47,935 nucleotides of DNA from Streptomyces lomondensis (GTDB taxonomy: Bacteria > Actinomycetota > Actinomycetes > Streptomycetales > Streptomycetaceae). Position numbers and translations under genes: made by a program. The notes below the pieces were generated by a model. It ran no database searches and was not told the DNA's origin. It saw only the letters and a program-made list of their open reading frames with translations. The stretch lies in contig NZ_BMWC01000023.1 in NCBI RefSeq assembly GCF_014651035.1, positions 1 through 47,935 of the forward strand. Reading direction: 5' to 3'. Each line of letters starts with the position of its first letter. Within the stretch, counting starts at the first letter, position 1. This document shows, piece after piece, positions 36,201 to 45,200 of the stretch.

Positions 36201-39200
36201 CGTTGCCGGTGGTGCCGTGGGCGGTGTCGGCTAAGTCGGAGGACGCTCTGGCGGGGCAGGTGGAGCGGCTGCGGTCGTTCGTCGCCGAGCGCCCTGAGCT
36301 GTCGCCGGTGGATGTCGGTTTCTCGCTGGCGACGACGCGTGCGGTGCTGGAACACCGGGCGGTGCTGATCGGTGAGCGAGTCGTTGAGGGTTCGGTGTCG
36401 CCCGGCAGGACGGCTGTGCTGTTCTCGGGCCAGGGCTCGCAACGAGCCCGCATGGGCCGGGAGTTGTACGAGACGTATCCCGTCTTCGCGGACGCGTTCG
36501 ACGCGGTGTGCGCGGAGCTGGACCGGCACCTGGACCGGCCTCTGCGCGAGGTCGTCTTCGAGGGCGCTGAGCTGCTGGATCAGACGCAGTTCACCCAGGC
36601 GGGTCTGTTCGCGCTCGAGGTCGCGCTGTTTGAGCTGGTGACGTCGTGGGGTGTGAAGCCGGACTATCTGCTGGGCCACTCGATCGGTGAGCTGTCGGCC
36701 GCGTACGTCGCCGGCGTGCTGTCGCTCGAAGACGCTGCCGCGCTGGTGGCCGCGCGGGGTCGTCTGATGCAGGCGCTTCCGGCCGGTGGAGCGATGGTGT
36801 CGTTGCAGGCGGCGGAGGACGAGGTCCTGCCGCTGCTGGTCGAGGGCGTGTCCATCGCCGCGCTCAACGGCCCGCGCTCCACGGTCATCTCAGGCGACGA
36901 GGACGCGGTGCTCGCCATCGCCGCGCACTTCGAGGGCGAGGGGCGCAAGACCAAGCGTCTGCGGGTCAGCCATGCCTTCCACTCCCCGCGCATGGACGCG
37001 ATGCTCGACGACTTCCGCGAGGTCGCACAGGGGCTGACCTTCAACGCCCCGCGACTGTCGATCATTTCGGACGTGACGGGCGAGGTCCTGTCGGCCGAGG
37101 AGGTTCAGAACCCGGAGTACTGGGTCCGCCACGTCCGCGAAGCGGTCCGTTTCCTGGACGGCATCCGCACCCTGGAGGCCGCGGGTGTGACGGCGTTCCT
37201 GGAGCTAGGCCCGGACGGCGTGCTCTCCGCCATGGCGCAGGACTGCCTCCCTTCCGACTCCGGCGAGATCACCTTCGTACCCGCCCTCCGCAAGAACCGC
37301 GACGAGCCGGAGAGCCTGCTCACCGCCCTCGCCGAACTCCACGTACACGGCGAGGCAGTCGACTGGACCGCGTACTACACCGGCGCCGGCGCCCGCCGAG
37401 TCGACCTCCCCACTTACGCCTTCCAGCGCGACCACTTCTGGCCCGCCGCGGCGGTGTGGGCCGGTGACGCGACCGCGTTCGGGCTGCGGTCGGTGGGGCA
37501 CCCGATGCTCGGTGCGGTGATGACGCTCGCCGAGGCGGACGGGCTGGTCATGACGGGGCGGCTGTCGCTGCAGTCGCATCCCTGGCTCGGTGATCACGTC
37601 GTCCTCGGCTCGGTCCTCCTGCCGGGCACGGCCTACGTGGAGCTGGCTCTGCAGGCCGGCGAGCGCCTCGGATGCGGTGTCCTCGAAGAGCTGACACTGC
37701 AGGCGCCCCTGGTGCTGCCCGAACGCGGCGGAGTCGCGGTTCAGGTGACGGTCGGTGCGGAGGACGCGGACGGGCGACGTTCCGTCGCCCTTCACTCGCG
37801 GCCCGCCGAAGGGGACGACGAGGCGCCGTGGCGGCAGCACGCGGCAGGCATGCTGGCGTCGGCCGATGCCGTCGCCGGTGCGACCGCCGCCGATGCAGCC
37901 GCCGGCGGAGAGCCGGCCGTGTGGCCACCGCGGGACGCCGTCCCCGTTGCCGTCGAGGGGCACTACGAGAACCTGGCGGAGCGTGGCTACGGCTACGGGC
38001 CGGTGTTCCAGGGGCTGCGCGCGGCATGGCGGCGCGGCGAGGAGATCTTCGCCGAGGTCGCGCTGCCCGACGGCGCGGACGCCGACCGGTTCGGGCTCCA
38101 CCCCGCGCTGCTCGACTCCGCCCTGCACGCCCTGGGCCTGCACGGTGCGGAGAACACAGGCGAGGAGAACGTCGGCGAGGCCGGCGGTGTCGGTCTGCCC
38201 TTCGCCTGGTCCGGAGTGTCGCTGTACGCGGTGGGTGCCGCCGCGCTGCGGGTGCGGATCATCCCCACCGCGTCGGGCGTCGGCCTGGAGGTCGCCGACG
38301 GCACCGGGGCACCCGTGGCCCGCGTGGACTCCCTGGTGCTGCGCCCGGTGTCCGCCGAACAGTTGGCGGCGCCCGGCACCGAGCCGGACCAGCTGTTCCA
38401 CCTCGCATGGTCGCCGCTGGCCGTGTCGCCGCCGCCCGCGGAGGAGCCCGGCCGGCGGTGGGCGGTGCTCGGCGACGCGGACCGGGCGGTGCCCCACGGT
38501 GCCGAACCGGCCCGGGATCTGGCCTCCGTGGCCCCGGACGTCGACGCCGTCGTCGTCCTGCACGCCTCCGAGGCGGCGGTCGATCTGGCGAGCGGTGTGC
38601 GCCGCGGCGTCCAGGAGCTGCTCGTGCTGATCCAGGAGTGGCTGGCCGACACGCGTTTCACCGACGACACCCCGCTCGTCGTCGCGACCCGCGGCGCCGT
38701 CGCGGCGAGCGGCGAGGACGAAGTGTCCGACCTGGCGGGTGCCGCCGCCTGGGGTCTGATCCGCTCGGCGCAATCCGAGAACCCCGGCCGTCTGGTCCTG
38801 GTCGACCTCGACGCACACGACGACTCCTACGCCGTGCTGACCACGGCGCTGGCCACGGGCGAGCCCCAACTGGCCCTGCGGGCAGGCGACGTCCTCGTGC
38901 CGCGGCTCGACCGCGTGACGTCCGACGGTGCCCTGGTGCCCCCGGCCGGCGACGGACCGTGGCGGCTCGACATCACGGAGAAGGGCACTCTGGAGAACCT
39001 CGCCCTGACCCCGTGCCCCGACGCCGCCGGGCCGCTCGCCCCCGGAGCGGTCCGGGTCGGCGTGCGCGCCGCGGGCGTCAACTTCCGCGACGTACTGATC
39101 GCGCTCGGCGTGTACCCCGGCGACGCCACCATGGGTATCGAGGGCGCCGGTGTCGTCCTCGAGGTCGGCCCCGGCGTCACCGGACTCGCGGCCGGCGACC

Positions 39201-42200
39201 GCGTCATGGGTCTCTTCTCCGGCGGGTTCGGCCCGGTGGCGGTGACCGACCGCCGCACCCTGGCGCGGATCCCGGACAGCTGGTCGTTCACCGAAGCGGC
39301 CTCGGCCCCGGTCGTCTTCATGACCGCCTACTACGCGCTGGTCGACCTGGCGGGACTGCGGCCCGGTGAGTCCGTCCTCGTGCACGCCGCGGCCGGCGGC
39401 GTCGGCATGGCCGCCGTGCAGCTCGCCCGGCACCTGGGGGCCGAGGTCTACGGCACGGCGAGCACCGGCAAGTGGGACGTGCTGCGTTCCCTCGGGCTCG
39501 ACGACGCGCACATCGCCTCGTCCCGCACCCTCGACTTCGAGAGCCGGTTCCTCGACGCCACCGAACGACGCGGCGTCGACGTCGTCCTGGACTCCCTCGC
39601 CCGGGAGTTCGTGGACGCCTCGCTGCGGCTGCTGCCGCGCGGCGGCCGGTTCATGGAGATGGGCAAGACCGACATCCGTGACGCACACGCGGTGGCCGAG
39701 TCGTTCCCCGGCGTCGCCTACCAGGCGTTCGACCTGATCGAGGCCGGACCCGAGCGGATCGGCCAACTGCTGACCGAGGTCCTCGCGCTCTTCGAGAGCG
39801 GCGCGCTCAAGCCGCTCCCGATCCGTACGTGGGACGTGCGCCACGCCCCGGAGGCGTTCCGTTTCCTCGCCAAGGCCCGTCACGTCGGCAAGGTCGTCCT
39901 GACCGTGCCCGAGCCCGCGGAGCGGCACGGGACGGTGCTCGTCACCGGTGCCACCGGCGCGCTCGGCGCCCTGGTGGCACGCCACCTCGTGGCCGAGCAC
40001 GGCGTACGCGGCCTGGTGCTGGTGGGCCGGCGCGGCGCGGCCGCGCCCGGCATGCGGGAACTGGCGGACGAACTGACGTCGGCCGGCGCCGACGTGGTGC
40101 TCGCCGCCTGCGACGTCGCCGACCGTGATGCGCTCTCGGCGGTCCTCGCCGCGATCCCCGAGGAGCGGCCGCTGACCGGCGTGGTGCACGCCGCCGGGGT
40201 GCTCGACGACGGAGTGGTCGCGTCGATGACGCCCGAGCGGCTCGACTCGGTACTGCGTCCCAAGGTCGACGGCGCGGCCCACCTGCACGAACTGACCGCA
40301 GACCGCGACCTGTTCCTGTTCGTCACCTTCTCCTCCACGGCCGGTGTCCTCGGCGGCCCCGGCCAGGCCAACTACGCGGCCGCCAACGCCTTCCTCGACG
40401 GCCTGGCCCAGCAGCGCACGGCCCGCGGGCTGGCCGCCACCTCACTGGCCTGGGGCCCGTGGGCCTCGGCGGACGGCATGCTCGGCCGGCTCGGCACGGC
40501 CGACGTGGAGCGCATGATCCGCTCCGGCATCCTGCCGCTCACCGACGAGCAGGGCCTCGCCCTCTTCGACGCGGCCCTGGACGGCGCACGGGCCGCCGTG
40601 CTGCCCGTCGCCCTGGAACTCACCGCCCTCCAGGCGCAGGCCACCGCGGGCGTGCTGCCCGGACTGTTCCGCGGGCTCGTCCGCGCCCCCGGCCGGCGCA
40701 GGGCCCTGGCCGCCGCGGCGGGCGCCTCGACGCTCGGACAGCGACTCGCCGGGCTCGCCCCGGAGGAGCGCGACCGCGAGATGCTGGAACTCGTCCGCAC
40801 CCAGGCGGCCGCCGTGCTCGGCCACGCCGGTCCCGAAACGGTGGGCGCGGAGAAGCAGTTCAAGGAACTGGGCGTCGACTCGCTGACCGCCGTCGAGCTG
40901 CGCAACCGCCTGAACGCGACCCTGAGCGTCCCGGGCCTGCGACTGCCCGCGACCCTCGTCTTCGACTACCCCACCCCCGCCGCGCTCGCGGCCTTCCTCC
41001 TGACCGAGGTCCTGGGCGTCGTCCCGGAGACCACGAGCACGCCGCCCGACGCGGTCGCCGCCGACGGCGATCCCATCGTTATCGTCGGCATGAGCTGCCG
41101 GTACCCCGGCGACGTACGCTCGCCCGACGAGCTGTGGCGGCTGCTGCTCGACAACGGCGACGCGATCACCGCGTTCCCCGAGGACCGCGGCTGGCACGCC
41201 GCCCGGCTGAACCCCGCCGAATCGGCGGACACCGGCATGACCGTCGTGCGCGAGGGCGGCTTCCTGTCCGGAGCGGGCGACTTCGACCCGGGCTTCTTCG
41301 GGATCTCGCCGCGTGAGGCCCTGGGCATGGACCCGCAGCAGCGGCTGCTCCTCGAAACCGCCTGGGAGGCCTTCGAGCACGCGGGCATCGACCCGGCCAC
41401 CGTGCGGGGGAGCGCGACCGGAGTGTTCGCGGGCGCGTCCTCGTCCGCGTACGGAGCCGGGGCCCAGCTGCCCGAGGGCTTGGAGGGCAACGCCCTGACC
41501 GGCAGCGCGACCAGCGTCGTGTCGGGCCGGGTGGCCTACACGTTCGGCCTGGAAGGCCCGGCCGTCACGGTGGACACCGCGTGCTCCTCCTCGCTGGTCG
41601 CCCTGCACCTCGCGGTACAGGCACTCCGCTCGGGCGAGTGCACGATGGCCCTGGCCGGCGGCGTCACCGTCATGGCCGACCCGGGCATCTTCATCGAGTT
41701 CGGCCGCCAGCGCGGTCTGGCACCCGACGGCCGTTGCAAACCGTTCGCGGACGCCGCCGACGGCACGGGCTGGTCCGAGGGCGTCGGCATGGTCCTGGTG
41801 GAGCGTCTCTCGGACGCCCGCCGCAACGGCCACGAGGTTCTCGCGGTCATCCGCGGTTCCGCCGTCAACCAGGACGGCGCGTCCAACGGCCTGACCGCCC
41901 CCAACGGCCCCTCCCAGCAGCGCGTCATCCGACAGGCCCTCGCCAACGCGGGCGTCACCGCCGACGAGGTCGACGCCGTGGACGCGCACGGCACGGGCAC
42001 CCGCCTCGGCGACCCGATCGAGGCGCAGGCCCTGATCGCGACGTACGGGCAGGAGCGCCCGGAGGGCCGGCCGCTGCTGCTCGGCTCGATCAAGTCGAAC
42101 ATCGGCCACACGCAGGCGGCCGCCGGTGTCGCGGGTGTGATCAAGATGGTGCAGGCGATGCGCCACGGCCTGCTTCCGCGCACCTTGCACGTGGACGAGC

Positions 42201-45200
42201 CGTCCTCCCACGTGGACTGGTCCGAGGGCACGGTCGAGCTCCTGACCGAGCAGGCCGCCTGGCCGGAGACCGGCGAACCGCGCCGCGCGGCGGTGTCGTC
42301 GTTCGGCATCAGCGGCACGAACGCGCACGTGGTCCTGGAGCAGGCGCCGGAGGCCGAGCGGCCGGAGCCGGCTGCGGCTCCCGTGGCGCTGCCGGTCGTG
42401 CCGTACGCGGTATCGGCGAAGTCGGAGGACGCTCTGGCGGGGCAGGTGGAGCGGCTGCGGTCGTTCCTCGCCGAGCGCCCTGAGCTGTCGCCGGTGGATG
42501 TGGGCTTCTCGCTGGTGACGACGCGTGCGGTGCTGGAGCACCGGGCGGTGCTGATCGGTGAGCGGGTCGTTGAGGGTTCGGTGTCGCCCGGCAGGACGGG
42601 TGTGCTGTTCTCGGGGCAGGGCTCGCAGCGGGTCGGTATGGGGCGTGAACTGCACGCGGCTTTCCCGGTGTTCGCCGAGGCGTTCGACCAGGTGTGCGCG
42701 GAGCTGGACCGTCATCTGGACCAGCCTCTTCGCGAGGTGGTTTTCGACGGCGGTGAGCTGCTGGATCAGACGCAGTTCACCCAGGCGGGTCTGTTTGCGC
42801 TTGAGGTGGCGCTGTTTGAGCTGGTGACGTCGTGGGGCGTGAAGCCGGACTATCTGCTGGGCCACTCGATCGGTGAGTTGTCGGCTGCGTACGTGGCTGG
42901 AGTGCTGTCGCTGGAAGACGCTGCCGCTCTTGTTGCCGCGCGGGGTCGTCTGATGCAGGCGCTGCCGACGGACGGTGCGATGGTGTCGTTGCAGGCGACC
43001 GAGGACGAGGTGCTGCCGCTGCTGGTCGAGGGCGTGTCCATCGCCGCGCTCAACGGCCCGCGTTCCACGGTGATTTCGGGCGACGAGGCAGAGGTCCTGC
43101 GGATCGCCGCCCACTTCGAGGGCGAGGGCCGTAAGACCAAGCGGCTGCGGGTCAGTCACGCCTTCCACTCCCCGCGTATGGACGCGATGCTCGACGACTT
43201 CCGCGAGGTCGCACAGGGACTGACCTTCAACGCCCCGCAGCTGTCGATCATTTCGGACGTCACGGGTGCGGTCCTGTCCGCTGAGGAGGTCCAGGACCCG
43301 GAGTACTGGGTCCGCCACGTCCGCGAAGCGGTCCGTTTCCTGGACGGCATCCGCACCCTGGAATCGGAAGGCGTGACGGCGTTCCTGGAGCTGGGCCCGG
43401 ACGGTGTGCTGTCCGCGATGGCGCAGGACTGCGTCACCTCCGACTCCGGCGAGATCACCTTCGCACCCGCCCTCCGCAAGAACCGCGACGAGCCCGACGC
43501 ACTCCTCACCGCCCTCGCTGAACTCCACGTACACGGCACAGCAGTCGACTGGACGGCGTACTACGCCGGCACCGGCGCCCATCGAGTCGACCTCCCCACC
43601 TACGCCTTCCAGCACGACCGCTACTGGCTCTCCGCTCCGGCCGCTCCCGTGGGCGACATCACGGCGGCGGGTCTGGGCGGTGCCGGACATCCGCTGCTGG
43701 CGGCCGGGGTGCGGCTGGCCGGTTCGGACGGGTTCCTGTTCACCGGGCGCCTCTCGGTCGAGAAGCACCCGTGGCTCGGCGACCATCTGGTGTACGGCAC
43801 GGTCGTCGTGCCGAGCACGGTCTTCGTCGAGCTGGCGCTGCACGCGGGGGAGCGGTTCGGCTGCGAGTCGCTGGCCACGCTGACCGTACGGGCCCCGCTG
43901 GTGCTTCCGGAGCGGACGGGCGTCGCCGTCCAGCTGACCGTCGCGGCGGCGGATGCGGACGGGCGCCGCGCGGTGGAGGTGTACGCGCGCTCCGAGGCCG
44001 ACGGTCCCGAGGCGGAGTGGAACCTGCACGCCACCGGGGAACTGGCCCCTGTCCAGGAGCAGTTGGCGGACGAGACGGACTTCGCCGTCTGGCCGCCGCG
44101 GGACGCCGCCGAGGTGTCGGCGCAGAGTGTGTACGACGACCTCGCCGACGAGGGCTACGACCACGGCACCGCGTTCCGCGGGCTGCGGTCGCTGTGGCGG
44201 CGCGGTGACGAGCTGTACGCCGAGGTCGCGCTGCCCGAGGGCACGGACGTCGACGGCTTCGGCCTGCACCCGGCGCTCCTCGACGCCGCCCTGCACGCGG
44301 CCGTGGGCGGCGTGCCGTCCGCGTGGTCCGGAGTGTCGTTGGCGGCGGTGGGAGCGACCGCGCTGCGCGTACGGGTCCGTCCCGCACGCGAGGGCGTCTC
44401 GGTGGCCGTGGCCGATGAGACCGGAGGACTGGTCGCGGTGGCGGACCGTGTGACGCTCGCCCCGGTCCCGCCAGAGCTGCTGCGGAGCGAGACCGGCGGC
44501 AAGGACGCCCTGTTCACCCTGGAGTGGTCGCCGCAGACGGCACCGGCGCCCGTGAAGGAGGGAGCAGGGAACTGGGCGCTGCTGGGGGAGTCGGCCGCGT
44601 TCGCAGCGCTCGGCGTCCCCACGTACGAGGACCTCGCCTCCCTGGACCGAGTGCCGGACGTCGTCTGCTACGCCCCCGCCCCCGGCACGGGCGACGGCCT
44701 GGCCGCCTCCGTGCGTGACACCGCGCATGCCGTCCTCGCGACGGTGCAGGAGTGGCTGGCCGACGAGCGGTACGGCGACGCGCTCCTGGTCGTCGTAACC
44801 CGGGGCGCGGTCGCCGCGGGCGACGGCGACGGCCCGGTCGACCTCGCGGGCGCCGCCGCCTGGGGTCTCGTGCGGTCCGCCCAGTCCGAGAACCCGGGCC
44901 GGCTGCTCCTCGTCGACCTGGACGACACCGCGGAGTCGCACGCCACCCCCGCCGACGCCCTCACCGGCATCCTCGCCGAGATCCTGGCCGGCGGGGAACC
45001 GCAGGTGGCGGTCCGCGAGGGCCGCGTCCTCGTCCCGCGTCTCGCCCGGCCCGCGCCCCAAGACGCCCCCGAGGAGCCCGAGTCGGCGTCCGAGCGGCAC
45101 GGCACCGTCCTGGTGACCGGCGCGACCGGCGCCCTCGGTGCCCTGGTCGCGCGGCACCTCGTCGCCCGGCACGGCGTACGCAGCCTGGTGCTGACCAGCC

